Shown: positions 1-9,602, numbered from the stretch's first letter. The stretch: DNA of 64,000 nucleotides from Micromonospora chersina (GCF_900091475.1 NZ_FMIB01000002.1:186001-250000), one strand, 5' to 3'. Translations and numbers: made by a program. The notes: a model not told the origin generated them from the sequence alone.

Positions 1-285
1 GTTCTGGATGTCGCGCGAGTTCCGGTAGGCCTGCGCGAGGCTGTAGTCGGTGGTGTTCGGGAATGCGGTGTGGTGAATGATGATCTTGTTGGGCCGGCTC
101 TGCACCACGCTCACCGCCGACGAGGGCGGGCGGGCGCCCCACGTCGCGCAGTTGGCGATGGTTGGCTGGTCGATCCGGGTGGCGACGGCCCGGGCGTCGC
201 GGTCGGCGCCGAACTGGGTCAGTGCGGTGGCGCCGAGCAGGACCGCGCCGCGCAGCACGGCCCGCCGGGGAACGGGTACGGACAT
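1..285 (-). CDS. Peptidoglycan-recognition / N-acetylmuramoyl-L-alanine amidase family protein (partial)
   Basis: Only the N-terminal 95 residues lie in the window; the rest continues past position 1. The start has a twin-arginine stretch (PRRAVLRGAVLLG) before a hydrophobic segment, which looks like a Tat or Sec signal. The mature part shows WGARPP (about residues 49-54) and IIIHHTA (about 68-74), the opening motifs of the amidase_2/PGRP fold; the first His of HHTA is a zinc ligand in that family. The expected role is cleavage of the amide bond between muramic acid and the stem peptide outside the cell. It lies next to a second lytic enzyme on the same strand. The downstream catalytic residues cannot be checked. 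Confidence 0.85.
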   Translation of the reverse strand, partial: MSVPVPRRAVLRGAVLLGATALTQFGADRDARAVATRIDQPTIANCATWGARPPSSAVSVVQSRPNKIIIHHTAFPNTTDYSLAQAYRNSRDIQN

Positions 286-359
286 CGGGGCCTCCTCGTC
301 GGGGGGACGGACGCCGCCGGTGGCGGGCGGCCGGCAGGCCGGCCCGCCACCGGAGCGGG

Positions 360-1106
360 TCAGCAGGGTCCGTTGCAGGCCAGCACCTTGAGCCGGTCCA
401 GGGTGCCGTTCCAGACGTTCTGGTCACCCGGGAAGACGCCCGAGGAGGCCCACTGCCAGAAGGAGTACGTCCCCCAGCCGGCCGGCAGGGTGCCGACGCT
501 GCTGGAGTAGCGCGCGATCCACAGCGGGTTGTTCGCGGCGAACTGCGAGGTGTTGCCGGTGCAGGTGCTCCACCAGTCGGTAGTGGTGTAGATGGTGGCC
601 CACCGGCCGGTCCGCGCGTAGTACTGGTTGACGAACGACGCGATCCAGCTGCGCATCGACGCCTGGCTCAGGCCGTAGCAGGTGGCGCCGTACGGGTTGT
701 ACTCGATGTCGAGCGCCCCGGGCAGCGTCTTCCCGTCCTTGGACCAGCCGCCGCCGTGGTCCACGAAGTAGTTGGCCTGGGTGGCGCCGCTCGTGGTGTC
801 CGGGCGGGCGAAGTGGTACGACCCGCGGATCATCCCGACGTTGTAGGAGCCGTTGTACTGCTGGGCGAAGTACGGGTTGGTGTAGTACGTGCCCTCGGTC
901 GCCTTGACGTACGCGAACCGGGCGCCGTTGCTCCAGGCGGCGGACCAGTTCACGTTGCCCTGGTGGCTGGAGACGTCCATGCCGGGCAGGCCGGCCGGCG
1001 CGGCGCTGGCGGGTGTCGCGCCGACGACGGCCGAGGCGGCCAGGGTGACGGTGGCGAGCAGGGCCGTGGCGGCCGTACGCAGCGCCGATCGCAGGGGACG
1101 GTTCAT
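360..1106 (-). CDS. Secreted GH25 lysozyme (N-acetylmuramidase)
   Basis: This 248-residue protein has a Sec signal peptide (about residues 1-36, ending TPASAAP) followed by a single glycoside hydrolase 25 domain. The family's hallmark residues are visible: MDVSSHQG near residue 43 and the catalytic DIE in ALDIEYN (D133, E135), with the usual C-terminal WQW. It should hydrolyse the beta-1,4 bond between N-acetylmuramic acid and N-acetylglucosamine outside the cell. No cell-wall-binding repeats are attached, so it is close to the minimal domain. A strong ribosome site (GGGAGGAAAG) sits just before the ATG. The adjacent amidase-type gene suggests a paired wall-lysis function. Confidence 0.92.
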   Translation of the reverse strand: MNRPLRSALRTAATALLATVTLAASAVVGATPASAAPAGLPGMDVSSHQGNVNWSAAWSNGARFAYVKATEGTYYTNPYFAQQYNGSYNVGMIRGSYHFARPDTTSGATQANYFVDHGGGWSKDGKTLPGALDIEYNPYGATCYGLSQASMRSWIASFVNQYYARTGRWATIYTTTDWWSTCTGNTSQFAANNPLWIARYSSSVGTLPAGWGTYSFWQWASSGVFPGDQNVWNGTLDRLKVLACNGPC

Positions 1107-1250
1107 CTTTCCTCCCTGGGGGTTGGGGGGAGTCTGACGAAAGGAACTGTCAGTATTAGGTCACACAGCGAAGAATTCTTGCAATAGATGCATGGAAGTT
1201 TTTCGTTGTGTGGGTAGGTGGTGGGTGCGGCCCGGTGACGGGGAGTCGGC
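1107..1250 (-). promoter_or_regulatory. AT-rich promoter region of the lysozyme gene
   Basis: This short spacer is clearly richer in A and T than its surroundings (about 1138-1215). It holds an inverted repeat CTGAC-N10-GTCAG at 1134-1153 and a perfect 10-base palindrome AAGAATTCTT near 1170-1180, both upstream of the lysozyme ribosome site. The repeats suggest a regulated promoter; no specific regulator can be named. Confidence 0.4.
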
Positions 1251-1961
1251 TCAGCCCAGGCGGCGGAGGAAGGCCCGGACCTGCTCGCGGGCCCGGTCGG
1301 TGAGCTCGGGCCCGTGGGTGAAGGCGGCCACGTCGTAGTCCAGCTCGCCCAGCACGTGCGCGGTCCGCTGGGTCATCCGGAAGTCCGTGCAGAACGACCG
1401 CACCGGCCAGCGCACGCCGGCCACGTTGAACAGCGCGTCCCCGGTGACCAGAACCCGCGTCGGCTCGTGCAGCAGCGACACGTGCCCCGGGGAATGGCCC
1501 GGGGTGTGCACCACCCGCAGGCCGCCGCCGACCGGGAGCACGTCGCCGTCGGCCAGCGGCCGGGCCACCGCGACGGCCGGGAACCGGCCGCCCGCCAGGC
1601 GGGTGAGGAAACGGCCGACCGTGTTCCCGCCGCCCTGCGGCGGCACCCGGCCGGACTCGGCGTACGGCACGTCGGCCCGATGCGCGGCGACCGGGGCGCC
1701 GGTGCGCCGGGCCAGCTCGGCGGCCCCGCCGGCGTGGTCAGCGTGCGCATGGGTCAGCACGATCCGGGTCACGTCGGCGGGGGTCTTGCCGATGGCCGCC
1801 AGCCCGCGCACGATGCGGGCCGGGGCCCGTCGCACGCCGCAGTCGACAAGCGTGACGGAGCCGTCGTCGTCGACGAAGGCGTAGGAGTTGACCATGGCAC
1901 GACCCACGGTGGGGATGCGCCAGACCCCGGGGGCGAGCGGAACCGCCGCGGTTCGTGCCAT
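1251..1961 (-). CDS. Metallo-beta-lactamase-fold hydrolase
   Basis: The 236-residue protein carries the full metal-binding set of the MBL fold: [10 protein letters not shown] (H71, H73, D75, H76), HTPGHSPGH (from H152), GD in VTGDALF (D175) and a late His (about 216). This is the glyoxalase II-like branch that usually hydrolyses thioesters or lactones with two zinc or iron ions; the substrate cannot be told from the sequence. The ATG at 1961 is chosen because the protein then begins just before the conserved PGVWRIPT strand; the open frame runs further upstream without family-like sequence. There is no signal peptide. It is divergent from the DGPF/sigma operon. Confidence 0.85.
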   Translation of the reverse strand: MARTAAVPLAPGVWRIPTVGRAMVNSYAFVDDDGSVTLVDCGVRRAPARIVRGLAAIGKTPADVTRIVLTHAHADHAGGAAELARRTGAPVAAHRADVPYAESGRVPPQGGGNTVGRFLTRLAGGRFPAVAVARPLADGDVLPVGGGLRVVHTPGHSPGHVSLLHEPTRVLVTGDALFNVAGVRWPVRSFCTDFRMTQRTAHVLGELDYDVAAFTHGPELTDRAREQVRAFLRRLG

Positions 1962-2108
1962 GCCCCGAGTGTCGGACGCTGGCGACGGTCGATCAACACC
2001 TGGGTCCGCGGAAATCCCTCGGGCCGGCGTGTCGATCGGCCGGGTCCCGGTTCGTGTGGAGGGTGGAGGGGCCGGAAGCGACCGGCCGCCGGACGAGGAG
2101 GCAGTCCC

Positions 2109-2459
2109 GTGAAGCAGTACCTGATCAGCATGTACCAGCCGGCCGGCGGGGGCGTGCCGGACCCGGAGTTCCTGGCCGGGGTGATGCGCGAGGTCGACGC
2201 CATCGGCCGGGAGCTGCGGGAGGCCGGCTGCTGGGTGTTCGGCAACGGGCTGCACGCCCCGGAGACCGCCACCGTGCTGCGCCCGAAGGGCGACGAGGTG
2301 CTGGTCACCGACGGCCCGTTCGCCGAGGGCAAGGAGTATCTGGGCGGCTTCACCATCATCACGGCGCCCGACCTCGACGCCGCGCTCGACTGGGGTCGCC
2401 GGTACGCCCTGGCCACCACCCTGCCGGTGGAGGTGCGCCCGTTCCAGGGCGAGGCATGA
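2109..2459 (+). CDS. DGPF/YCII-domain protein
   Basis: This 116-residue protein contains [14 protein letters not shown], the name-giving motif of the DGPF subfamily of YCII-related proteins, which form dimeric ferredoxin-like alpha-beta folds. The GTG at 2109 is preceded by GAGGAGG at good spacing. It overlaps the next gene through ATGA. DGPF proteins are known partners of ECF42-group sigma factors and are usually part of their regulon; a direct enzymatic role is unproven. The arrangement here, DGPF then sigma factor, matches that pairing. Confidence 0.88.
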   Translation: MKQYLISMYQPAGGGVPDPEFLAGVMREVDAIGRELREAGCWVFGNGLHAPETATVLRPKGDEVLVTDGPFAEGKEYLGGFTIITAPDLDAALDWGRRYALATTLPVEVRPFQGEA

Positions 2460-3676
2460 CCGGGCCGACCGACGTCGAACGGGCCTTCCGCGCGGAGTAC
2501 GGCCGCGCGGTCGCCGTCCTGGTCCGCCTGCTCGGCGACATCGACCTCGCCGAGGAGGCGGTCCAGGACGCGTTCGCCGTCGCGGTCGACCGGTGGGCGG
2601 TCGACGGGCCACCGCCCAGCCCGGCCGGCTGGATCATCACCACGGCCCGGAACCGGGCGATCGACAGGCGCCGCCGCGAGGCGACCCGCGCCGACCGGCA
2701 CGCCCAGGCCGCCCTGCTGTACGCCCCCGAGCCACCCACCGAGGAGGGGCCCGTGCGCGACGACCGGCTCCGCCTCATCTTCACCTGCTGCCACCCGGCG
2801 CTCGCCGTCCCGGCCCGGGTCGCGCTGACCCTGCGCCTGCTCGGCGGGCTGAGCACCGCCGAGATCGCCCGGGCCTTCCTGGTGCCGGAGCCGACCATGG
2901 CGCAGCGCCTGGTCCGGGCCAAGGCCAAGATCCGGGACGCGGGCATCCCGTACCGGGTGCCCCGCGACGCCGACCTGCCCGACCGGCTGCGCGCCGTGCT
3001 CGCCGTGGTCTACCTGATCTTCACCGAGGGGCACACCGCCAGCGCGGGGGAGCGGCTGGTCCGCGACGAGCTGTGCGCCGAGGCGATCCGGCTGGGCCGG
3101 TTGCTGGCCCAACTGATGCCGGACGAGCCGGAGGTGCTCGGGCTGCTCGCCCTGATGCTGCTCACCGACGCGCGGCGGGGCGCCCGGACCGCGCCGGACG
3201 GCACGCTCGTGCCGTTGGGCGCGCAGGACCGTGGCCGGTGGGACCGGGCGCTGATCGCCGAGGGGCAGGCGCTCGTGCGGCGCTGCCTGCGGCGGGACCG
3301 GCCCGGCCCGTACCAGATCCAGGCCGCGATCAACGCGGTGCACAGCGACGCGGCGACCGCCGCGGACACCGACTGGCGGCAGATCCTCGCCCTCTACGAC
3401 CAGCTCGTGGCGCACGCGCCCGGGCCGGTCGTGGCGCTGAACCGGGCCGTCGCGCTGGCCGAGGTCGCCGGTCCGGCCGCCGCCCTCGCCGAGGTCGACC
3501 GGCTGGACCTGGCCGGCTACCACGTGCTGCACGCCGTCCGCGCCGACCTGCTGCGCCGCCTCGACCGGCCCGCCGAGGCGGTGGCCGCGTACGACGCGGC
3601 GATCGCGCGCACCGACAACACCGCCGAACGGGAGTTCCTCCGCCGCTCCCGCGACCTGCTGAGGAGCCACCCGTGA
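2456..3676 (+). CDS. ECF-family RNA polymerase sigma factor, ECF42-like
   Basis: This 406-residue protein starts with a sigma-2 region (about 8-75, including a [17 protein letters not shown] stretch), followed by a sigma-4 helix-turn-helix (about 110-165, [20 protein letters not shown]). A long helical C-terminal extension (about 185-406) ends in tetratricopeptide-like repeats. That extension defines the ECF42 group, which lacks an obvious anti-sigma partner; the extension is thought to control activity. The start ATG overlaps the DGPF stop and its own stop overlaps the next start (GTGA), so all three genes are translationally coupled. It probably transcribes its own operon in response to an unknown cue. 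Confidence 0.9.
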   Translation: MTGPTDVERAFRAEYGRAVAVLVRLLGDIDLAEEAVQDAFAVAVDRWAVDGPPPSPAGWIITTARNRAIDRRRREATRADRHAQAALLYAPEPPTEEGPVRDDRLRLIFTCCHPALAVPARVALTLRLLGGLSTAEIARAFLVPEPTMAQRLVRAKAKIRDAGIPYRVPRDADLPDRLRAVLAVVYLIFTEGHTASAGERLVRDELCAEAIRLGRLLAQLMPDEPEVLGLLALMLLTDARRGARTAPDGTLVPLGAQDRGRWDRALIAEGQALVRRCLRRDRPGPYQIQAAINAVHSDAATAADTDWRQILALYDQLVAHAPGPVVALNRAVALAEVAGPAAALAEVDRLDLAGYHVLHAVRADLLRRLDRPAEAVAAYDAAIARTDNTAEREFLRRSRDLLRSHP

Positions 3677-4509
3677 GCGCACCGGAGATCCTTGTCGACG
3701 GACTCGCCTTCGGCGAGTCGCCCCGCTGGCACGACGGGCGGCTCTGGCTCGCCGACTGGGGCGCCGGGGAGGTGCTGACCGTCGACGCGGCGGGCCGGAC
3801 CGAGGTGGTCGCCCGGGTCGACGGGCTGCCGATCTGCTTCGACTGGCTGCCCGACGGGCGGCTGCTACTGGTGGCCGGGAGCGCCGGGCGGCTGCTGCGC
3901 CGGGAGCCCGACGGCGCGCTGCGGACCCACGCCGACCTGGCCGCGCTGGTCCCGCACCCGTGGAACGAGGTGGTCACCGACGCCCGGGGGAACGCGTACG
4001 TCAACACCATCGGCTTCGACTTCCCCGGCGGGGAGTTCCGGCCGGGCCTGGTGGCCCTTGTCGCGCCGGACGGCGGTGTCCGGCCGGTCGCCGACGACCT
4101 GGCGTTCCCCAACGGCATGGCGCTGACCCCGGACGGGGGCACCCTGATCGTCGCCGAGTCGTACGCCGGTCGGCTCACCGCGTTCGACGTGGCCGCCGAC
4201 GGGACGCTCGGCGGGCGGCGGGTCTGGGCGGCGGTGCCGGACTCGGCGCCGGACGGCATCTGCCTCGACGCCACGGGCGCGGTCTGGTACGGCGACGTGC
4301 CGAACCGGTGCGCCGTGCGGGTCGCCGAGGGCGGCCGGGTGCTCGACCGGATCGAGCTGGACCGGGGCTGCTTCGCCTGCGCCCTCGGCGGTCCGGACGG
4401 GCGCACCCTCCACCTCGTCACCACACAGTGGAGCCCCGCGGCGCTGTCCGGCGGGCCGCGCACCGGCCAGGTGCGCACCCTGCGGGCGCCCGCCCCGGCC
4501 GCCGGCTGA
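3673..4509 (+). CDS. SMP-30/gluconolactonase/LRE-family protein
   Basis: The 278-residue sequence is a six-bladed beta-propeller of the SMP-30 family. It opens with [16 protein letters not shown], whose Glu is the usual first metal ligand, and continues with [11 protein letters not shown] and [12 protein letters not shown], containing the conserved Asn and Asp positions of the active-site ion. Members hydrolyse sugar lactones or related esters using calcium or zinc. No signal peptide is present. The GTG start overlaps the sigma-factor stop, so it is probably co-expressed with the DGPF/sigma pair and may be the functional output of that regulon; this link is inference. Confidence 0.87.
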   Translation: MSAPEILVDGLAFGESPRWHDGRLWLADWGAGEVLTVDAAGRTEVVARVDGLPICFDWLPDGRLLLVAGSAGRLLRREPDGALRTHADLAALVPHPWNEVVTDARGNAYVNTIGFDFPGGEFRPGLVALVAPDGGVRPVADDLAFPNGMALTPDGGTLIVAESYAGRLTAFDVAADGTLGGRRVWAAVPDSAPDGICLDATGAVWYGDVPNRCAVRVAEGGRVLDRIELDRGCFACALGGPDGRTLHLVTTQWSPAALSGGPRTGQVRTLRAPAPAAG

Positions 4510-4596
4510 GCCCGGCCGACCCTGCACGACGGGTGCAACTCCGCGCGCGCCGCGGAATCGTGATCCCGTCGATATCACCATGCCCTCCGGGAGGCA

Positions 4597-4633
4597 TTGA
4601 CGAACACTCGCCGAAAAGTACACTCCCGGTGTA
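4597..4633 (+). promoter_or_regulatory. Promoter with operator-like inverted repeat before the ABC importer operon
   Basis: A candidate -35 TTGACG (4597-4602) lies 16 bases before a -10-like TACACT (4619-4624). The -10 overlaps an inverted repeat TACAC-N5-GTGTA (4619-4633), which would place a bound repressor on the promoter. The ABC operon ends with a TetR gene whose product is a possible ligand-responsive repressor. The spacer is far less GC-rich than the flanking genes. This is a sequence reading only. Confidence 0.45.
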
Positions 4634-4701
4634 ATAAGTTTCCCCGCTTCGCCCGAGCCGCACCGCGCACCCCCGACGCCGCGTCCTCTCCCGAGGTGAA
4701 G

Positions 4702-5523
4702 ATGAGCCCACCCCCCACCCCCGTGGACGGCATCGACCTGGCGCTGTACGGCGTCGGCGTCCGGTTCGGCGGCCTGGTCGCCCTCGACGACGTCTCGCTG
4801 CGGGTGCCGCCCGGCCGGATCGTCGGCGTGATCGGCCCCAACGGCGCCGGGAAGACCACCCTGTTCAACGTGGTCTGCGGCTTCGTCCCGCCGACCAGCG
4901 GATCGCTCACCCTGGACGGCCGGCCGTTCCGGCCCCGCCCGCACCGGCTGACCCGGCTCGGCATCGCCCGCACGCTCCAGGGCGTCGGCCTGTTTCCCGG
5001 GCTCACCGTGCTGGAGAACGTGGTGGCCGGTGCCAGCCACGCGGCCCGGGCCGGCTTCGCCACCGCCCTGTTCGGCCTGCCGCGCAGCGACCGCGACGAG
5101 CGCCGGCTGCGCCGGGAGGCCCTCGACCTCCTCGCCGAGCTGGGTGTGGCGGCGCACGCCGGGGCGGCCCCGGCCACCCTGCCGTACGCGGTCCGCAAGC
5201 GGGTCGCCCTGGCGCGCGCCCTGATCGCCCGGCCCCGGCTGCTCCTGCTCGACGAGCCGGCCGGCGGGCTCGGGGCCGACGACGTCGCCGAGCTGGCCGA
5301 GCTGGTCCGCACCCTGCCCGAGCGGGCCGGCGGCGCCTGCTCGGTGATGCTGGTCGAGCACCACATGGACCTCGTCATGTCCGTCTGCCAGGAGCTCGTG
5401 GTGCTCGACTTCGGCCGGGTCATCGCCGCCGGCACCCCGGACGAGGTCCGCGACGACCCGGTGGTCACCGAGGCGTACCTCGGCGCCGACGTGCCGGCCG
5501 AGGCGGCGGGGGCCGGATCGTGA
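4702..5523 (+). CDS. Branched-chain-amino-acid-type ABC transporter ATPase (LivG-like)
   Basis: This 273-residue nucleotide-binding protein has Walker A GPNGAGKTT (near residue 49), a LivG-type signature region (LPYAVRKRVALARAL), Walker B LLLLDEPAGGL and the switch His in VEHHMDLV. The C-terminal VVTEAYLG is typical of LivG rather than other ABC ATPases. An open frame continues upstream to 4597, but ATG 4702 is preferred: GAGGTG lies just before it and the N-terminus then matches the family. It is the first gene of a five-gene importer operon and overlaps livF through GTGA. The substrate may be a branched-chain amino acid, an amide or another small molecule. Confidence 0.9.
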   Translation: MSPPPTPVDGIDLALYGVGVRFGGLVALDDVSLRVPPGRIVGVIGPNGAGKTTLFNVVCGFVPPTSGSLTLDGRPFRPRPHRLTRLGIARTLQGVGLFPGLTVLENVVAGASHAARAGFATALFGLPRSDRDERRLRREALDLLAELGVAAHAGAAPATLPYAVRKRVALARALIARPRLLLLDEPAGGLGADDVAELAELVRTLPERAGGACSVMLVEHHMDLVMSVCQELVVLDFGRVIAAGTPDEVRDDPVVTEAYLGADVPAEAAGAGS

Positions 5524-6236
5524 CCGGGATGCTGGAGGTCGAGGCCGTCAGCTCCGGCTACGGGCCGGTGCCGGTGCTGCGGGACGTGACGTTCGCGGTG
5601 CCCGCCGGGACCATCGCCGCCGTCCTCGGCGCCAACGGGGCCGGCAAGACCACCCTGCTGCGTACCCTGTCGGGTCTGCTGCGGCCCACCGGCGGCCGGA
5701 TCCGCTTCGACGGCGCGGAGCTGCGCGGCGTCCGCGTCGAGCGCCTGGTCCGGCGCGGCCTGGCGCACGTGCCGGAAGGCCGGGGCGTGGTGGCCGAGCT
5801 GACCGTGGAGGAGAACCTGCGCCTCGGCGGGCTCTGGCGCCGCGACCGGGCCGACGCCCGGCGCGCCCAGGACGAGGTGTACGAGCTGTTCCCCGCCCTG
5901 GCCCGCCGGCGCCGGCACGCCGGGCACCAGCTCTCCGGCGGGGAGCGGCAGATGCTCGCCCTCGGCCGGGCGCTGATCGCCCGGCCCCGGCTGCTGCTGC
6001 TCGACGAGCCGTCGCTCGGCCTCGCCCCCAAGGTGACCGCGCAGATCATGGCGCTGCTACGCCGGCTCTGCGACGACCGCGGGCTCACCGTCCTGCTGGT
6101 CGAGCAGAACGTCCGCAGCGCCCTCTCCGTCGCCGACCAGGGCGTGGTGATGTCGCTGGGCCGGGTGGTCACCGCCGCCCCGGCGGCCCGGCTGCGCGAC
6201 GACGCCCAGCTCCGGCACGCGTACCTCGGGTTCTGA
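5520..6236 (+). CDS. Branched-chain-amino-acid-type ABC transporter ATPase (LivF-like)
   Basis: The 238-residue partner ATPase shows Walker A GANGAGKTTLL, the signature LSGGERQMLALGRAL, Walker B LLLLDEPSLGLAP and a switch-region VEQNVRSAL. The phrase LGLAPKV after Walker B is the hallmark of LivF. It begins at GTG 5520 overlapping the livG stop; an ATG nine bases later is an alternative. LivF and LivG form the heterodimeric engine on the cytoplasmic side of the two permeases encoded next. Confidence 0.92.
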   Translation: MTGMLEVEAVSSGYGPVPVLRDVTFAVPAGTIAAVLGANGAGKTTLLRTLSGLLRPTGGRIRFDGAELRGVRVERLVRRGLAHVPEGRGVVAELTVEENLRLGGLWRRDRADARRAQDEVYELFPALARRRRHAGHQLSGGERQMLALGRALIARPRLLLLDEPSLGLAPKVTAQIMALLRRLCDDRGLTVLLVEQNVRSALSVADQGVVMSLGRVVTAAPAARLRDDAQLRHAYLGF

Positions 6237-6263
6237 CGGCCCGGCGAGCAGGAAGGATCCGCA

Positions 6264-7142
6264 TTGGACCGGTTCTTGTTCCTCACCTTCGGCGGGCTGT
6301 CCACGGGCGCGGTCTACGCCGCGTTCGCCCTCGCCCTGGTGCTCATCTGGCGGGCCGCCCGGCTGGTCAACTTCGCCCAGGGCGCGATGGCCGTGGCCAC
6401 CGCCTACGTCGGCTACGCGGTGGCGTCCGCGACCGGCTCCTACTGGGTGGGCCTGGGCGCCGCAGTGCTCGCCGGCCTGCTGCTGGGCGCGCTCGTCGAA
6501 CGGGTGCTCATGCGCTTCGTGGGGCACGCCAACCCGCTCAACGAGGTCATCGTCGCGCTCGGTCTGGTGCTGCTCATCCAGGCGGTGCTCGGCATGGTGT
6601 TCGGCAACGGCTACCGGCCGGCGCCCGCACCGTTCGACACCGACGCGCTCACCGTGGGCGGGGTCGCCGCGCTCTCCCCGTACGACCTGTGGGTGCTCGG
6701 CGCGGTGCTCGTGGTCGTGGTGCTGCTGGCGCTGCTGTTCACCCGTACGCCGATCGGCCTGCGGATGCGGGCCGCCGCGTTCGCCCCCGAGGTGTCCCGG
6801 CTGCTCGGCGTCGACGTCTCCCGGATGCTCACCCTCGGCTGGGCCCTCGCCGCCGCGGTCGGCGCGCTCGCCGGCATGCTGGTCGTCCCCACCGGGCTGG
6901 GGTTGCACCCCCACGCCATGGACCTGGTCTTCGTCGTGGCGTTCACCGCCGCCGTGGTCGGCGGCCTGGACAGCCCGGCCGGCGCGGTGGTCGGCGGCCT
7001 GCTGGTCGGCCTGATCCTCTCGTACGTCACCGGCTACCTGGGCCCGGACACCACCCCGCTGGCCGTCCTGGTGCTGCTGCTGGCCGTCCTCCTGGTCCGC
7101 CCCGGCGGGCTCTTCTCCAGCGCGAGAGCGAGGCACGTGTGA
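6264..7142 (+). CDS. Branched-chain-amino-acid-type ABC permease (LivH-like)
   Basis: This 292-residue integral membrane protein has about eight hydrophobic segments and LivH features such as ALALVLIWRAARLVNFAQG near the N-terminus and the EAA-like loop around TPIGLRMRAAAFAPEVSRLLGVD. It forms the transmembrane pore with the next gene product. The start is a TTG at 6264 placed seven bases after AGGAAGGA; no better ATG is in frame. Its stop overlaps the next GTG. Confidence 0.9.
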   Translation: MDRFLFLTFGGLSTGAVYAAFALALVLIWRAARLVNFAQGAMAVATAYVGYAVASATGSYWVGLGAAVLAGLLLGALVERVLMRFVGHANPLNEVIVALGLVLLIQAVLGMVFGNGYRPAPAPFDTDALTVGGVAALSPYDLWVLGAVLVVVVLLALLFTRTPIGLRMRAAAFAPEVSRLLGVDVSRMLTLGWALAAAVGALAGMLVVPTGLGLHPHAMDLVFVVAFTAAVVGGLDSPAGAVVGGLLVGLILSYVTGYLGPDTTPLAVLVLLLAVLLVRPGGLFSSARARHV

Positions 7143-8278
7143 CCGCCACCCGCCCCTCCGCCCGCTCCGGGGTGGACCGGCCCGCCGGGCCGTCCCCGCT
7201 GCGCCGGCTGCTGCCCGGGGCGCCCGCCACGGCCGGCGCGCGCGGGTCGACCCTGCTGCGCCACCTGGCCGTCGCGGTGCTCGCCGGCACCCTTGTCGTG
7301 CTGCTCACCAACCAGCTCGCGCCCTACCAGAACCTCCAGGTGGCCCGGGTCTGCGCGTTCCTCTGCGTCACCGCCGGCTACACCGTGCTGGTCGGGCTCA
7401 ACGGCCAGCTCTCCCTGGGGCACGGGGCGCTCATGGCCACCGGCGCGTACACCGTGGCGCTGGTGCAGCGGGGCTTCGACGAGCGGGGGATCCAGGGGCG
7501 GTGGATCCTGCCGCTGTCCCTGCTGGCCGCCCTGGCGGCGACCGCGCTCGCCGGTCTGGTCATCGGACTGGCGGCGGCCCGGCTGCGCGGGCCGTACCTG
7601 GCCGGCGTGACCCTCGCGGTCGCCACGCTGGTGCCGGCCGTCAGCACGATCTTCACCGGCGTGTTCAACGGCGAGCAGGGGCTGCGCTTCCCGGCGGAGA
7701 CGCCACCGGCGTTCCTCGGCGCGTACTTCCAGCCGGAACGGTGGCTCGCGTGGATCGCTCTGCTCGCCGCGCTGCTGACCGTGCTGCTCCTGGCCAACCT
7801 CGTCCGCAGCCGGTTCGGCCGGTCGCTGCGCGCCGTACGCGACGACGAGGTGGCCGCCCGGCTCGCCGGCATCCACGTCGCCCGCACCCAGGTGCTCGCC
7901 TTCGTGGTCAGCGCCGGCTGCGCCGGCCTCGGCGGCGGCGTGTACGCCGTGCTCACCGCCACCGTCGCGCCCGGCAAGTTCCCCCTGGAGCTGTCGCTGT
8001 TCCTGCTCATGGCCATCGTGATCGGCGGGCTGGGCAGCCTCGCCGGCGCGGTCTGGGGCGCGGTGCTGCTGGTCGCGCTCCAGGACCTGCCGAGCCTGCT
8101 CACCGAGACCTTCAGCCTGCCGTCCGGCCTGGCCCAGCGGCTGGAGGGCAACCTCGCGCTGGCTGTGTTCGGGCTGATCCTCATCGTCGTCATGCTCGCC
8201 GCCCCGGGCGGCCTGCACGGCGCCTTCCGCACCCTCGCCGCCCGGCTGCGGGCCCGCCGCCGCGCGCCGGAGCACTGA
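7139..8278 (+). CDS. Branched-chain-amino-acid-type ABC permease (LivM-like)
   Basis: The 379-residue protein has a basic, disordered cytoplasmic N-terminus of about 40 residues, then eight to ten transmembrane segments. LivM markers include GLNGQLSLGHGALMATGAY and the coupling loop SRFGRSLRAVRDDEVAARLAG. It pairs with LivH to make the permease. The GTG start overlaps the livH stop. The family pattern is intact with no truncation. Confidence 0.9.
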   Translation: MTATRPSARSGVDRPAGPSPLRRLLPGAPATAGARGSTLLRHLAVAVLAGTLVVLLTNQLAPYQNLQVARVCAFLCVTAGYTVLVGLNGQLSLGHGALMATGAYTVALVQRGFDERGIQGRWILPLSLLAALAATALAGLVIGLAAARLRGPYLAGVTLAVATLVPAVSTIFTGVFNGEQGLRFPAETPPAFLGAYFQPERWLAWIALLAALLTVLLLANLVRSRFGRSLRAVRDDEVAARLAGIHVARTQVLAFVVSAGCAGLGGGVYAVLTATVAPGKFPLELSLFLLMAIVIGGLGSLAGAVWGAVLLVALQDLPSLLTETFSLPSGLAQRLEGNLALAVFGLILIVVMLAAPGGLHGAFRTLAARLRARRRAPEH

Positions 8279-8330
8279 CCACCTTCGGTTCCACCCGCCC
8301 GTTCGCACCGCCGCACCGGAATGGAGAACC

Positions 8331-9602
8331 ATGCGCCCCACCACCCGCCGCATACTCGCGGCCGCCACCGGCCTCGCCCTGCTGGCCGCCGTGCCGGCCT
8401 GCGCCGACGACGAGAAGCAGGCCGCCGAGAACGTCCCCGGCGTCACCGACACCGAGATCGTCATCGGCACCCACCAGCCGCTCACCGGCCCCGCCGCACC
8501 CGGCTACTCGAAGATCTCCGCCGCCACGAAGGCGTACTTCGAGCACGTCAACAGCAAGGGCGGGGTGAACGGCCGGAAGATCGTCTACAAGGTCATGGAC
8601 GACGGCTACAACCCCGCCAACACCGAGAACGTGGTCCGCAAGCTGGTGCTCGACGACAAGGTGTTCGCGCTCCTCGGCGGGCTGGGCACCCCCACACACA
8701 CCAACGTGCTGGAGTTCGTGAAGACGCAGAAGGTGCCCGACCTCTTCGTCTCCTCCGGCAGCCGGAACTGGAACCAGCCCGACAAGTACCCGACCACCTT
8801 CGGCTGGCAGCCCGACTACACCGTCGAGGGCAAGATCCTCGCCACCTGGGTCAAGCAGCAGTTCCCCGGCGCCAAGGTCTGCCACTTCGGGCAGAACGAC
8901 GACTTCGGCCGGGACTCCCTGGCCGGGGTCGAGAAGGTCCTCGGCGCGGTGGCGGCGAAGCAGACGTACACCACCACCAACCAGCAGGTCGGGCCGGCGA
9001 TCGGGGCGCTCAAGGCGGCCGGCTGCCAGGTGGTGATCTCGGCGAGCATCCCGGGCTTCACCGCGCTGGCCATGGGGCAGGCCGCCGGGCAGGGGTTCCG
9101 CGCGCAGTGGGTCGTGTCCAACGTGGGCGCCGACTACACCACGCTCTCCAACCAGCTCGGCGACAAGAAGGTGATCCTCGAGGGCATGGTCGCCGACAAC
9201 TACCTGCCCATGGTGGGCGACAAGGCCAACCCGTGGATCCAGGAGTTCACCAAGATCCACCAGCAGTACAACTCGGCCAACCCGGTCGACGGCAACGCGA
9301 TCTACGGCTACTCGATGGCGTACACGTTCGTGCAGGCGCTGCTCGCCGCCGGCAAGGACCCGACCCGGGAGAAGCTGGTCGAGGCCGTGCGGAAGGGTGG
9401 CTTCCGGGGGCCGGGCCTCACCCCGTTCCGGTACAGCGACGACGTGCACGCCGGCTACAGCGGGGTGCGGCTGAACAAGGTCCAGAACGGCGCCCAGGCG
9501 TACTTCGGCCCGACGTACACCACCGATGACGGCGACGGCGCCGTCACCGAGTTCACCGAGCCGCCGGCCACGCCGCCGGCGGACGCCATCCCGACCACCT
9601 GA
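8331..9602 (+). CDS. ABC transporter substrate-binding lipoprotein (LivK/amide-binding type)
   Basis: This 423-residue protein begins with a lipoprotein signal whose lipobox is AAVPAC (Cys about residue 24). The mature part is a Periplas_BP_6 type I binding fold: TDTEIVIGTHQPLTGPAA, a GGVNGRKI motif and two alternating alpha-beta lobes. Tethered outside the membrane, it should deliver substrate to LivHM. Sequence alone does not separate leucine-type, amide/urea or aromatic substrates. A GGAG ribosome site lies before the ATG. A strong palindromic hairpin follows at 9616-9649. Confidence 0.92.
   Translation: MRPTTRRILAAATGLALLAAVPACADDEKQAAENVPGVTDTEIVIGTHQPLTGPAAPGYSKISAATKAYFEHVNSKGGVNGRKIVYKVMDDGYNPANTENVVRKLVLDDKVFALLGGLGTPTHTNVLEFVKTQKVPDLFVSSGSRNWNQPDKYPTTFGWQPDYTVEGKILATWVKQQFPGAKVCHFGQNDDFGRDSLAGVEKVLGAVAAKQTYTTTNQQVGPAIGALKAAGCQVVISASIPGFTALAMGQAAGQGFRAQWVVSNVGADYTTLSNQLGDKKVILEGMVADNYLPMVGDKANPWIQEFTKIHQQYNSANPVDGNAIYGYSMAYTFVQALLAAGKDPTREKLVEAVRKGGFRGPGLTPFRYSDDVHAGYSGVRLNKVQNGAQAYFGPTYTTDDGDGAVTEFTEPPATPPADAIPTT

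Noticed and set aside
4597..4701. TTG 4597 as the start of the livG-like gene
   Set aside because: It coincides with a -35-like box and would add a basic stretch not typical of the family. ATG 4702 has a ribosome site and family-like N-terminus.
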